A DNA stretch of 21,935 nt from an uncultured Eubacteriales bacterium (GCA_900548145.1 URJB01000038.1:1-21935), one strand, 5' to 3'. Positions 13,097-21,082 are shown, counted from the stretch's first letter. A program made the numbers and translations. The notes: generated from the letters alone by a model not told the origin.

Positions 13097-13690
13097 TTAG
13101 CCCTGGTGGTGGAGAAGGGGAGAAAGGGGCTTGTAGACCAGCAGCGTAACAACGCTGATCAGAATCCACTTGACCAAGTTGAACGGGCCGGTGATCAGCA
13201 GCACAAAACCCCATTCGTCCTGAATGGCAGGAATCAGGGCCTGCCCCATGGAAACGATCTGCTCCACCGGCATCCCATATACCGCCCCGTAAAACGGGAT
13301 CATCAGCCAGAGATTGCTCAGGACGCCCGCGACAGTGGCGGCCAACGTGCCCACGATCAGACCGATCAGCGCTCCCTTGCGGGTCTTGTGGCGCTGGTAG
13401 ATCAGCCCGGCGGGCAGGATCATGGCAAAGCCCATAAGAAAGTCCGCCAGCTCTCCCACGCCCTGAGAGGACGTGTGCAAAAGCCCCAGCAGGCTCTTGA
13501 TGAGCAGAATCAGCGTGGCGGGTCCCGGCCCCATGGCAAAGGCTCCCAGCAGCACCGGCAGATTGCTGAAATCCAGCTTGTAGAACAGCACCACGGGGAT
13601 TTCCACCATGAACAGCACCGCCGAAATGGCGGCCAGAATGGCGATGGTGGTCAGTTGACGGGTCGTGAGACGTTTGGATTTGGATTGCAT
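13097..13690 (-). CDS. ribU: Riboflavin ECF transporter S component RibU
   Basis: A 197-residue membrane protein of the ECF transporter substrate-binding (S) family. It binds riboflavin outside the cell and works with the shared EcfT/EcfA energizing module, which is not in this window. Six hydrophobic segments are visible, with the RibU-like N-terminus (LTTIAILAAISAVLFMVEIPV), the KLDFSNLPVLLGAFAMGPGPA segment near residue 38 and a GELADFLMG segment near 82. The riboflavin assignment is strengthened by the FMN riboswitch directly upstream. The ATG at 13690 follows CAGGAGG at 8 nt. Confidence 0.93.
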   Translation of the reverse strand: MQSKSKRLTTRQLTTIAILAAISAVLFMVEIPVVLFYKLDFSNLPVLLGAFAMGPGPATLILLIKSLLGLLHTSSQGVGELADFLMGFAMILPAGLIYQRHKTRKGALIGLIVGTLAATVAGVLSNLWLMIPFYGAVYGMPVEQIVSMGQALIPAIQDEWGFVLLITGPFNLVKWILISVVTLLVYKPLSPLLHHQG

Positions 13691-13710
13691 ACGAAAAACC
13701 TCCTGAGCGT

Positions 13711-13740
13711 AAAAATTCCCTGATGGCTCTTCATCAGGGA
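13711..13740 (-). terminator. FMN riboswitch expression-platform terminator
   Basis: On the minus strand TCCCTGATG (13740-13732) pairs with CATCAGGGA (13725-13717), followed by ATTTTTA. It lies between the riboswitch aptamer and the ribU ribosome binding site, so FMN binding should favour termination and turn ribU off. Confidence 0.85.
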
Positions 13741-13762
13741 CAACACGCTTGCAGGCGGCTGT

Positions 13763-13901
<139 letters not shown>

Positions 13902-13923
13902 CATCATATGGTTTCCGTCAGGA

Positions 13924-13952
13924 ATCGTAACACGCCGAACAGGGAAAGTCAA
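13924..13952 (-). promoter_or_regulatory. Sigma-A promoter of the ribU leader
   Basis: Minus strand TTGACT (13952-13947), a 17-bp spacer and TACGAT (13929-13924). The start point near 13917 falls just before the riboswitch. Confidence 0.8.
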
Positions 13953-13989
13953 TATTTCCGCGAAATTCTCTTAAAGAGCCGTTTTTTTT

Positions 13990-14017
13990 GCAACCTTTTG
14001 CCATTGTCATACATCTG
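13990..14017 (+). promoter_or_regulatory. Possible ECF-type autoregulatory promoter
   Basis: GCAACC at 13990-13995, preceded by eight T residues, a 16-bp spacer and CATCTG at 14012-14017. The AACC -35 and the 16-bp spacing are typical of promoters used by ECF sigma factors, which often drive their own genes. No good sigma-A promoter is visible instead. Tentative. Confidence 0.4.
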
Positions 14018-14063
14018 TATGGGTGAAAAGTGCTTTTCATCCATTCCATCCGGGAGGTACGAT

Positions 14064-14537
14064 ATGACACAAGCGGAATTTGTCCGGCGCGTTGTGGCCA
14101 TGGAGGATACGCTCTATCGCGTGTCCACCACCATCCTTCCACAGCTGTGCGACCGGCAGGACGCCGTTCAGAGCGCCATCGAAAAAGCCCTGCGCAAGTG
14201 GGACAAGCTGCGCGACCCCGCCGCGCTGGAAGCATGGCTGACGCGGATCCTTATCAACGAATGTTATCTGATCCTGCGCAGCCGCAAGCGGGAAACGCCC
14301 ATGGACGACCTGCCCGAGCGGGAAACGGCCCCCGACGCTCTGCCCGATGTGTATGAACTGTTCACGTCCCTTGAGGAAAAATATCGTCTGCCGATGGTTC
14401 TGTATTACGTGGAAGGTTACTCCGTGGCGGAGGCGGCGCACATTCTGCACCTGCCTCAAAACACGCTGAAATCCCGGCTCCACCGGGGACGGCAGACGCT
14501 TCGCAGCAGCCTTGCGTTAAAGGAGGTAGACGGATGA
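14064..14537 (+). CDS. ECF-type RNA polymerase sigma factor
   Basis: A 157-residue sigma-70 family factor of the extracytoplasmic-function size class, with only regions 2 and 4. Region 2 covers about residues 10-75 (DRQDAVQSAIEKALRKWDKL...WLTRILINECYLILRSRK). Region 4 covers about 100-150 (YRLPMVLYYVEGYSVAEAAHILHLPQNTLKSRLHRGRQTL), with a clear helix-turn-helix. The ATG at 14064 follows GGGAGG at about 7 nt. It overlaps the next gene by 4 bp (ATGA), the classic arrangement with an anti-sigma factor. A possible self-recognised promoter lies 50-75 nt upstream. The signal it answers is unknown. Confidence 0.93.
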   Translation: MTQAEFVRRVVAMEDTLYRVSTTILPQLCDRQDAVQSAIEKALRKWDKLRDPAALEAWLTRILINECYLILRSRKRETPMDDLPERETAPDALPDVYELFTSLEEKYRLPMVLYYVEGYSVAEAAHILHLPQNTLKSRLHRGRQTLRSSLALKEVDG

Positions 14538-15316
14538 ACGCTGACAACTTGAAAAAGATGTACGGTTCCACGCCGGAAAGCTTCCGGCAGTGTGTGGAAC
14601 AGACACTGGCTCAGTCCCCCGACCATGCTCCCCACCGCGCGCCGGTGCGGCGCGCCCTGCGGCTGGCGCTGGTGTGCGCGCTGCTATTGGCGCTGCTGAC
14701 CGCCGCAGCCTACGCGGTGTTCTCTCCCCGGGTGGCCGAGGTGTTCGGCGCGGCCTATGGCCCTGCGGCGCAGGAAAAGCTGCAGGCAGGCAAGAGCGCC
14801 CAGCCGGAAAGCAGCATTGATCTGGATGGTGTGCGCTATACATTGCACGAAGTCACCTATATCGACAGCGGCCTGTATGCCGTAGCGACCATCCGCCCGG
14901 CAGACGGCTCCAAAATTGTGCTGTTGCCCCAGGAAGAGGACGATCCCGACACGCCCGTGGGCACCGACCGCTACAACGCCATTCACCCAGGCTCGGATGC
15001 GCCCACCTACGGCGAAAAGGCCGCCGAGACCGGCGCAAAGCTGATCTATGCCGAAATCGCCGTGGATCAGATTGCCGTGGACGGCGGCCCGGCGCTTTCC
15101 CCCGCCTGCTACGGCGTGTCCAGCCACCCGCAGGAGGACGGCAGCGTCCTTTACACGCTGGAAATCGACGCGGGCACGGCCGTTACCGCCGGAGAAAGCT
15201 ACACGCTGCACCTGTGGGTCTCCCACTGGGAATACGACCGGCGGGATGAAACCTATGAGGGCGAAGAATGGCTCGTTACGGTCACGCCCAAAGCCGCCGA
15301 AGAGAAAGGAGAATAA
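14534..15316 (+). CDS. Membrane anti-sigma-factor-like protein
   Basis: A 260-residue single-pass membrane protein. Residues 1-40 are cytoplasmic (MNADNLKKMYGSTPESFRQCVEQTL), residues 41-63 form the membrane helix, and about 195 residues lie outside. The N-terminal pattern K.MYGSTPESF...VEQTL resembles clostridial proteins coded right after ECF sigma factors (DUF4179-like), so I infer it holds the sigma factor at the membrane. The outer part contains a beta-rich stretch (SSIDLDGVRYTLHEVTYIDSGLYAVATIRP) and no recognised enzyme motif. There is no zinc-binding HxxxCxxC motif, so it is not a zinc anti-sigma domain. The start overlaps the sigma gene by 4 bp and the stop lies 3 nt before the next gene. 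Confidence 0.75.
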   Translation: MNADNLKKMYGSTPESFRQCVEQTLAQSPDHAPHRAPVRRALRLALVCALLLALLTAAAYAVFSPRVAEVFGAAYGPAAQEKLQAGKSAQPESSIDLDGVRYTLHEVTYIDSGLYAVATIRPADGSKIVLLPQEEDDPDTPVGTDRYNAIHPGSDAPTYGEKAAETGAKLIYAEIAVDQIAVDGGPALSPACYGVSSHPQEDGSVLYTLEIDAGTAVTAGESYTLHLWVSHWEYDRRDETYEGEEWLVTVTPKAAEEKGE

Positions 15317-15319
15317 ACC

Positions 15320-16417
15320 GTGAAGAAACTGCTTTGCCTGCTGGCCGCGCTGCTGCTTCTCTGCCCCGCCGGGCTGGCGGAAAATTCGAAAGAATGCGAA
15401 ATTCTCCTTCCGGACGGCTACACGGGCACCTTGCCGGTGTACCGGGCCACGCTGCGGGACGAAAGCGCCGTCCCCCTGTTCGATGAACTGGACGTGTCTC
15501 TGTTCAATCAGAGCGGCGAACCGGAATTTGCGCCTGTTCTTTTTCGCAAAAAGCCGCTGTGTTCCGGCTCTTACACCTACCCTGACGGCGCCGTGCTGAC
15601 CACCTCCCCGGAAACGCTCCGTTATAAGGAGTACGACGGCACTTATGTGAGCCTTCTCCACTCTGCGGAAGACGGTTCTGAAATTCGGGAGGAGCTTCCC
15701 CGTTCTTCCCTGAAAAGCGCCATCGCCGATCTGGCTGCCGGGGCCCGTCAATGCTGGCCTGAACTGGACGAGCAGCCCCGTCTGACCACGGCCGCGCTTC
15801 CCGGCGTCACGCTGACCGAAGCGAAGGCACAGATGGAAGCCCTGCTGGAAAAGCTGGGGCTAAAGGACGGCTATCATTTCGTCTACGGACTGGACATGAC
15901 GCTGGAGCGCATTCAGTCACTTGGACGGAACTACAACGAGGTTTTGTCCTTTCGAACGGCGGAATGGGATTTTTCCCTCGCCACGGAGGAAGATCAGGGC
16001 TTCTATGTTTATTACGAGTTTCAGCTGAACGGTCTGGACATCCATTCCATGGACATTGCGCCTTTTTCGGCCTCGGCCTACTTTACCCGGGAGGGAATGC
16101 ACTCGTTCCTGCTGACGAATCCCGCCATGATTGGAGAAATTTACGATACGCCCGACGCGCTGGTTTCCCCCGAAACGATTCTTACCCGGTTTGAAAAGGA
16201 CAACCCTGACCGGAGCCGGTATGGTTTCAACGATCCCACGCCGGTTCAAATGAAGCTGGTCTACACCTTGCAGCGCGCCCCGCAGAAGAAAGACGGCATG
16301 GTGCTGGCCCCGGCATGGTACGTCCGCTATACTTTTGTGGACGGCGTTCCGAAAGAAGGTTGGGTCTGGTATTCCGCGCTGGACGGCGTGAAGCTGATGG
16401 ACTGCTATCAATGGTAA
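15320..16417 (+). CDS. Secreted protein of unknown function, third gene of sigma operon
   Basis: A 365-residue protein with a signal peptide (residues 1-20, cut after GLA) and no membrane anchor. I do not recognise the family with confidence. The C-terminal half (from about 205) is rich in beta-like and aromatic segments: FSLATEEDQGFYVYYEF, MKLVYTLQRAPQKKDGMVLAPAWYVRYTF and a terminal WYSALDGVKLMDCYQW. This vaguely recalls extracytoplasmic sensor lipoproteins of Firmicutes. The start is GTG at 15320, 8 nt after AAAGGAG. It lies 3 nt downstream of the anti-sigma-like gene, so the three genes form one transcript. It may be the output or the sensed partner of the sigma module, which is inference from position only. 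Confidence 0.7.
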   Translation: MKKLLCLLAALLLLCPAGLAENSKECEILLPDGYTGTLPVYRATLRDESAVPLFDELDVSLFNQSGEPEFAPVLFRKKPLCSGSYTYPDGAVLTTSPETLRYKEYDGTYVSLLHSAEDGSEIREELPRSSLKSAIADLAAGARQCWPELDEQPRLTTAALPGVTLTEAKAQMEALLEKLGLKDGYHFVYGLDMTLERIQSLGRNYNEVLSFRTAEWDFSLATEEDQGFYVYYEFQLNGLDIHSMDIAPFSASAYFTREGMHSFLLTNPAMIGEIYDTPDALVSPETILTRFEKDNPDRSRYGFNDPTPVQMKLVYTLQRAPQKKDGMVLAPAWYVRYTFVDGVPKEGWVWYSALDGVKLMDCYQW

Positions 16418-16423
16418 AACGCC

Positions 16424-16453
16424 TTGGCAACGGAAACATGGCCGTGGTAAAAT
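16424..16453 (+). promoter_or_regulatory. Sigma-A promoter for the acetyltransferase gene
   Basis: TTGGCA (16424-16429), 18-bp spacer, TAAAAT (16448-16453). The start point would lie about 25 nt before the TTG start codon. Confidence 0.6.
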
Positions 16454-16484
16454 AAGCGGCATTCCATTTCAGGGGGACAATGCC

Positions 16485-16928
16485 TTGAACCTTTACGAAG
16501 TTACGCAGCGGGAACCGCAGCTGATCCATCAGTTCACGGCCATTTGGGAAGATTCCGTGCGGGCGAGCCATCTGTTTCTGTCGGAAGCGGAGATTCAGGA
16601 AATCAAAGCCTATGTTCCCCAGGCATTGACCGGCGTTTCTCGCCTGCTGGTGGCCGAAAGAGCGCAGGGACAGCCCGTTGCCTTTATGGGGATTGAAGGC
16701 CCTCGTCTGGAAATGCTGTTTCTTTCCCCGGCAGAGCGGGGCGCGGGACTGGGAAGGCAGCTTCTGGAATACGGCATTCTCCATTACGACCTGCAGGAAT
16801 TGACGGTCAACGAGCAGAACCCGCAGGCCGTCGGCTTCTACCAGCATATGGGCTTCGAGACTTACCGGCGAACCGACTGCGACGAGCAGGGCGGCCCCTA
16901 TCCCCTTCTGTACATGAAACGGGTCTGA
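16485..16928 (+). CDS. GNAT acetyltransferase, YjaB-like
   Basis: A 147-residue GNAT-fold N-acetyltransferase. It resembles E. coli YjaB along its length: AIWEDSVRASHLFLSEAEI near residue 18, QPVAFMGIEG near 64, MLFLSPAERGAGLGRQLLEYGI near 76-97 (acetyl-CoA binding), then LTVNEQNPQAVGFYQHMGF and a terminal PYPLLYMKRV. The substrate is unknown. The start is TTG at 16485, 8 nt after AGGGGGA; the nearby ATG at 16480 meets a stop codon at once. It has its own promoter and a shared terminator, so it is separate from the sigma operon. Confidence 0.9.
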   Translation: MNLYEVTQREPQLIHQFTAIWEDSVRASHLFLSEAEIQEIKAYVPQALTGVSRLLVAERAQGQPVAFMGIEGPRLEMLFLSPAERGAGLGRQLLEYGILHYDLQELTVNEQNPQAVGFYQHMGFETYRRTDCDEQGGPYPLLYMKRV

Positions 16929-16941
16929 TTTTTCCATAGAA

Positions 16942-16973
16942 AACCCGGCGTGACAAATGCGTCACGCCGGGTT
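16942..16973. terminator. Bidirectional terminator between GNAT gene and hppA
   Basis: A perfect 13-bp stem AACCCGGCGTGAC / GTCACGCCGGGTT (16942-16954 with 16961-16973) with T-rich tails on both strands: TTTGCTGTTTTTTT on plus, TTTTC on minus. It ends both converging genes. Confidence 0.88.
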
Positions 16974-16993
16974 CGTTTGCTGTTTTTTTGTAA

Positions 16994-19114
16994 TTACTTA
17001 ATGAGCGTAAAGTGGCTGAACAGCGTCGCAAAGGTATTGGCGACGGTGGACATGGTTTTGATGAAGATGTCCAGCGCCACGCCTACCACGTCTTTTCGGG
17101 TATCGCCCACCGTGTCGCCCACCACGGCGGCCTTGTGGGCGGGAGAGCCCTTGCCGTGGCCTTCCAGTGCGCCGGATTCGATATACTTTTTAGCATTGTC
17201 GAACGCGCCGCCGGAGTTGCCCATGAACAGCGCCCGGGGAATGGCCACGATGGTCGCGCCCACCAGCAAACCGCCGACAAACTCCACGCCGAACAGGAAG
17301 CCGCCCACAATGGGGATCAGCAGTGCCATCACAGAGGGCAGCAGCATGGTCTTCAGCGCCTGACTGGCCGCCATGCGGATCAGCTTGTTGTAATCGGGCT
17401 TTACCTTGCCTTCCAGCACGCCGGGCACGGACAGCTGCCGGTCGCCCTCGTCCGCCATTTTCCGGGCGGATTCAATGGTGTTGTCCGTCAGCAAAGCGGA
17501 GAAATACTCGATCAGCGCGCCGCCGATGATGCCGCCTGCCACGACCACGTAAGAGGCGATATTCAGGATGGGTTCCGCCGCAGCGGAGGTGTAGTTGCCC
17601 ACATAAGCCACGATCAGGGACACGGTGGCGAAGGCGGCGGAGCCGATAGCGAATCCCTTGCCGATGGCGGCGGTGGTGTTGCCCACCGCGTCCAGTTTGT
17701 CGGTGATCACGCGCACGTTCTCAGGCAGGTGACAGGACTCCGCCAGACCGCCCGCGTTGTCGGCGATGGGGCCGAACGCGTCAATGGAGACCGTCGCGCC
17801 TACGAAGGCCAGCATTCCCAGCGAGGACAGCGCAATGCCGTAGGTGCCGCAGATTTTGCCCGAGAGGAACAGCGCCACGCCGATGACCAGAATGGGCAGC
17901 AGGCAGGAGCGGGAACCGATGGCGTCGCCCTTGGTGACCACGAAGGCCTCGCCCTCGGTGGCGATCTGGGCCAGTTTCTTGGTGGGATTATAGTCGGTAG
18001 AGGTATAGTATTCCGTGATGGAGCCGATGGCGATGCCGCTCAGAATGCCCAGCACGGAAGAAAGCCACGGGCTCAGCCAGCCCAAACGGAAGTCGGCGTA
18101 CAGCTCCACCTTGCCGAACACAAGCAGCGCGGAGAAAAAGCCCACCACAATGGTGATGCCGGCGGAGATCCACGTCGCCAGATTCAGTTCCTTGGAGGGA
18201 TTATCGCCCATCTTGCGGAAGGCCGCATAACCAAGACCCAGTACGCAGCCCAGCAGACCGCCGCCCGCCAGCACGATGGGATAGATACAAGTCGCGTCAA
18301 AGGTGGCCTGGCTCACAGCGCCCTGCGCGCCGTTAAACAGGGTGACGGCGATCATGATGGCCGCGGCCATGGTGGCCACGAAGCTTTCCAGCAGGTCGGA
18401 GCAGTTGCCCGCGATGTCGTTCACGTTGTCGCCGATGAAATCCGCCACCACATTGGGCACGCGACTGTCGTCCTCGGGCATGTCGTGGCGCAGCTTGGCC
18501 AGAATATCGGAGGAAATATCCGCGGCCTTGGTGTAGTTGCCGCCCGCCACGCGGTTGAACATGGCCACCAGCGAGCAGCCCAGCGAATACGTCGTGACCC
18601 GCATGATGGAGGGGTTGCAGGACAGGTTGGCCAGCAGACCCCGACCCGTGGCGGCAGGGTCGATGCCCTTCCAGATGACCAGCACCAGCACCAGACCCAG
18701 CATTCCGAAGGCCTGCACACTCAGGCCGGAAATGCTGCCGCCGCACAGCGCCACCTTCACGGTCTCGCCGATGGACAGAGTCTCCCGGGCACGGTTGGCG
18801 GTGCGCACGTTGGCATAGGTGGCGCTGCGCATTCCCAGCACGCACACAGCGGAGGACATACAGGCGCCGATCAGGAAGGCAATGCCGCTGGTTTTTTCAA
18901 TGAACAGGCTGAACACCAGCGCCACCAGCAGAACCACGATGGAGATCGTGCGGTATTCGGTTTTTAGAAAGGTCGCAGCGCCGCTGCGGATAATTTCCGC
19001 CATTTCCATCATTTCGGCGGTTCCTTCGCCCATCCGGCGAATCCGGAAATAATTGTAGAACACATAGGCAATCGCAAGCACGATCACGCCCAGAACGATC
19101 AACCAAGCAGCCAT
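16994..19114 (-). CDS. hppA: Membrane-bound cation-pumping pyrophosphatase
   Basis: A 706-residue, about 16-helix membrane pyrophosphatase that couples PPi hydrolysis to H+ or Na+ pumping. Conserved parts are GGNYTKAAD at 191-199, PEDD at 213-216, GDNVNDIAGNCSDLLES at 228-244, EYYTSTDYNP, FGPIADNAGGLAE, DKLDAVGNTTAAIGKG and HKAAVVGDTVGD...KD near the end. GNTTAAIGKG (Ala, not Lys) is the K+-dependent type. The usual DVGADLVGK motif reads DISSDILAK (199-207): the Asp and Lys residues remain but the glycines are gone. The late GDPFKDTSGPALN is changed to GDTRKDVVGVALD. It is therefore a divergent member that should still be active. H+ versus Na+ specificity is not decided. The start is ATG 19114, with GAGG 8 nt upstream; the open frame continues into the leader without a ribosome binding site. 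Strand opposite to its neighbours. Confidence 0.93.
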   Translation of the reverse strand: MAAWLIVLGVIVLAIAYVFYNYFRIRRMGEGTAEMMEMAEIIRSGAATFLKTEYRTISIVVLLVALVFSLFIEKTSGIAFLIGACMSSAVCVLGMRSATYANVRTANRARETLSIGETVKVALCGGSISGLSVQAFGMLGLVLVLVIWKGIDPAATGRGLLANLSCNPSIMRVTTYSLGCSLVAMFNRVAGGNYTKAADISSDILAKLRHDMPEDDSRVPNVVADFIGDNVNDIAGNCSDLLESFVATMAAAIMIAVTLFNGAQGAVSQATFDATCIYPIVLAGGGLLGCVLGLGYAAFRKMGDNPSKELNLATWISAGITIVVGFFSALLVFGKVELYADFRLGWLSPWLSSVLGILSGIAIGSITEYYTSTDYNPTKKLAQIATEGEAFVVTKGDAIGSRSCLLPILVIGVALFLSGKICGTYGIALSSLGMLAFVGATVSIDAFGPIADNAGGLAESCHLPENVRVITDKLDAVGNTTAAIGKGFAIGSAAFATVSLIVAYVGNYTSAAAEPILNIASYVVVAGGIIGGALIEYFSALLTDNTIESARKMADEGDRQLSVPGVLEGKVKPDYNKLIRMAASQALKTMLLPSVMALLIPIVGGFLFGVEFVGGLLVGATIVAIPRALFMGNSGGAFDNAKKYIESGALEGHGKGSPAHKAAVVGDTVGDTRKDVVGVALDIFIKTMSTVANTFATLFSHFTLIK

Positions 19115-19418
19115 GAGAGCATCCTCAACTTTCCTTTTATAAAATAGAATCAGGGATGAATACCATGCGTTCGCATCGCGTTCACTCGAAAAAAGCTGAG
19201 GATCTTTCAAAGGCATCGCATACGCCCTCTCGGGCACGTGTCTCCGCGGCTGCCGCTCCTTCCCTGCGCAATTTTGCCCACAAAAAACACCGTCACCAAT
19301 CGTCGGATGAACGATGCTGGGCGGTGGAAATAATGTTCGGTTTGCGGGACAATGTCTCACAGTTCGATATGAACCGAGGTTTTTCGCCTCGGTGACAGAC
19401 TCCACCACTCATATCAAC
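19115..19418 (-). promoter_or_regulatory. Long structured hppA leader, possible RNA switch
   Basis: About 300 nt separate the promoter from the hppA start. The 5' end folds as GTTGATATGA (19418-19409) pairing TCATATCGAAC (19372-19362) around an ACCGAGG/CCTCGGT hairpin. A second domain has CACCG...CGGTG with an inner ATCGT/ACGAT hairpin. Near the gene ATCCTCAGC (19203-19195) can pair over 9 bp with GTTGAGGAT (19129-19121), which contains the hppA Shine-Dalgarno. That suggests translational control. It does not match the fluoride, T-box, cobalamin or c-di-nucleotide riboswitch patterns I know. Confidence 0.5.
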
Positions 19419-19424
19419 GTAGAT

Positions 19425-19453
19425 ATTATATCCCCAATGAGATAACCCGTCAA
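19425..19453 (-). promoter_or_regulatory. Sigma-A promoter of hppA
   Basis: Minus strand TTGACG (19453-19448), a 17-bp spacer and a perfect TATAAT (19430-19425). Strong; the start point is near 19418. Confidence 0.85.
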
Positions 19454-19546
19454 TACAGAATTTCAAAATTTTCCCTCAATTATATTGTACTCCGAAAACC
19501 GGCGGTGTGCAAGGTGTAAATCCTTGCGTTTTCGCCCCCGCTCCGC

Positions 19547-19575
19547 TTGAAACCGCCGGTCGGATATGCTATCCT
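19547..19575 (+). promoter_or_regulatory. Sigma-A promoter of the deacetylase gene
   Basis: TTGAAA (19547-19552), 17-bp spacer, TATCCT (19570-19575). It lies 25 nt before the ATG and just after a small GCAAGG/CCTTGC hairpin (about 19509-19527). Confidence 0.6.
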
Positions 19576-19599
19576 TCCTGTCAGAAAAGGAGGGACGGC

Positions 19600-20991
19600 A
19601 TGAAAGCAACGCTGCTTCGCAGAGCCGCCGCATGGGTCGCGGCGCTCGTTTTTCTGCTCCCCTGCGTCCCCGCGCACGCCGGTCACGACGTGGTGATCCC
19701 CTTTCCCGAGGAACTGACCATCCGCATGGAGACCGAGTCCTGGACGGCTGCGGACGGACGGCAGGCCGAGGCCGACCTGCCCGTCACCTGTCAGGAGAGC
19801 GTTAATCAGGCGCTCCGAGCCGCCCTGGAGGAAATCTGGCAGGAGCTTCAGGCCCATTCCTCCCCGGATGAAGTGCTGGAGCTTTCCTCCACCTTCCGCA
19901 TCAGCGGGGAAAGCTGGGCGGGCTTCCTTCTGACGGGCCGCGCCATTCGCACGGGTCGCAGCCGAAACGATACCTTCGACACTGAGGAGACCGTCTACCT
20001 GACCAGCCGGGTTTTCAGCTACGATCTGCTGGACGGCGCGCCGCTAAGCCTGCGGGACGTTTTCCCCGAGGGGAGCATGGTCTGGCAGATGATCAGCCGG
20101 GCGATCGAGGAACGCTTTGCCCTCTACTATCCTGATACATCTCATGATGGTGCGGCGATCCGCCAGCTGGCCAATACGGCTTCGCTGGCCGACCTGCCTT
20201 TCCTTCCCTGCGCCGGGCGTTTTCTGCTGACCTTTCCCCTGGAGGACGCGGTGGACGGCAAATGGCAGCTGGTGCAGGTTCCGCTGCTGTACCGGGACTA
20301 CCGGGAATTTATGATCGCCGAAGCCGACCGTCAGACCGACAACAGCGCCCGCCCCATCATCGCCCTGACCTACGACGACGGCCCCGTGCTGAACGTTACC
20401 CGGACGCTTCTGCGCAATCTGGATCGTTACGGCGCTTCCGCCACCTTCTTCTGCGTAGGTACACAGGTGGAAAAGTGGCCTGACATGGCCCGACGGGAAT
20501 TGGACTACGGGCACACCGTCGGCTCTCACACCATGGATCACACCTATGCGGAGGATGTTCACGCTGCTTCACAGCTTCTGCAGGATCGGGAACAGGTGCT
20601 GGCGCTCCATGCGACCCAGATAGGGCCGGAGCCGGTGCTGTTCCGGGCTCCCGGTGGCAACTATGCCAAATATCAAAAGCACGAGGTCGGCTGGCCGTTG
20701 ATCCAGTGGTCGTCCTCTGCCGGGGACACCGGCAAGAACACCGAGCGTCAGCTGGCACGTCACCTGACGGCCAACGCAGAGGACGGCAGTATCCTGCTTC
20801 TGCACGATATTTATATGAAGACCGCCGTTTCGGCAGAAGAATATCTGGCAGAATTTTATCAGCGGGGCTTCCTGACCGCCACGGTGGAAGAACTGCTTTC
20901 TCTGGCCGGGCTGGAGCCGGAACCCAACGAGGTCTACGTCAGCGTTCCTACCGCCTTCACTACCGGCGGCATCCCGGACGGCGCTTTGTGA
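19600..20991 (+). CDS. Secreted polysaccharide deacetylase (NodB domain, RsiV-like N-part)
   Basis: A 463-residue exported deacetylase, probably acting on peptidoglycan or another N-acetylated polysaccharide. It has a signal peptide of about 27 residues (cut after AHA). The middle region (about 90-225), with YLTSRVFSYDLLDGAPLSLRDVF and a following helix, resembles the DUF3298/RsiV-type domain often fused in front of NodB. The NodB domain (about 250-440) shows TYDDGP at 257-262 (catalytic and metal Asp), GSHTMDH at 308-314 (metal His 310 and 314), FRAPGGNY at 348-355 and LLHD at 400-403 (His 402). All catalytic motifs are present. The ATG at 19600 follows AAAAGGAGGG. It is monocistronic. Confidence 0.92.
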   Translation: MKATLLRRAAAWVAALVFLLPCVPAHAGHDVVIPFPEELTIRMETESWTAADGRQAEADLPVTCQESVNQALRAALEEIWQELQAHSSPDEVLELSSTFRISGESWAGFLLTGRAIRTGRSRNDTFDTEETVYLTSRVFSYDLLDGAPLSLRDVFPEGSMVWQMISRAIEERFALYYPDTSHDGAAIRQLANTASLADLPFLPCAGRFLLTFPLEDAVDGKWQLVQVPLLYRDYREFMIAEADRQTDNSARPIIALTYDDGPVLNVTRTLLRNLDRYGASATFFCVGTQVEKWPDMARRELDYGHTVGSHTMDHTYAEDVHAASQLLQDREQVLALHATQIGPEPVLFRAPGGNYAKYQKHEVGWPLIQWSSSAGDTGKNTERQLARHLTANAEDGSILLLHDIYMKTAVSAEEYLAEFYQRGFLTATVEELLSLAGLEPEPNEVYVSVPTAFTTGGIPDGAL

Positions 20992-21054
20992 TTTTTCCCA
21001 AACAAATCACGAATGGAGTTCTGCATTTTTATCATGAAACCTTTTGACAAATAG

Positions 21055-21082
21055 TTGACAACACAAAAATTGTGTGTAAACT
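21055..21082 (+). promoter_or_regulatory. Strong promoter with embedded palindromic operator
   Basis: TTGACA (21055-21060), a 16-bp spacer and TAAACT (21077-21082). The spacer is almost entirely a perfect inverted repeat ACACAA-AAA-TTGTGT (21061-21075), a likely repressor site. A second TTGACA lies 11 bp upstream (21044-21049). Confidence 0.7.

Noticed and set aside
17012..18967. 651-codon open frame on the plus strand
   Set aside because: It is entirely antisense to hppA, has a low-complexity His/Gly/Gln/Ala-rich composition and no family sequence.
19195..19246. tRNA-Ser-like stretch in the hppA leader (GGAGACAC...GCCCGAGAGG, TTTGAAA loop, minus strand)
   Set aside because: The anticodon stem does not pair and no T arm or acceptor closing strand is present.
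19115..19418. Fluoride riboswitch upstream of a pyrophosphatase gene
   Set aside because: Such switches can precede this kind of gene, but the fluoride aptamer's short pseudoknot pattern is not seen.
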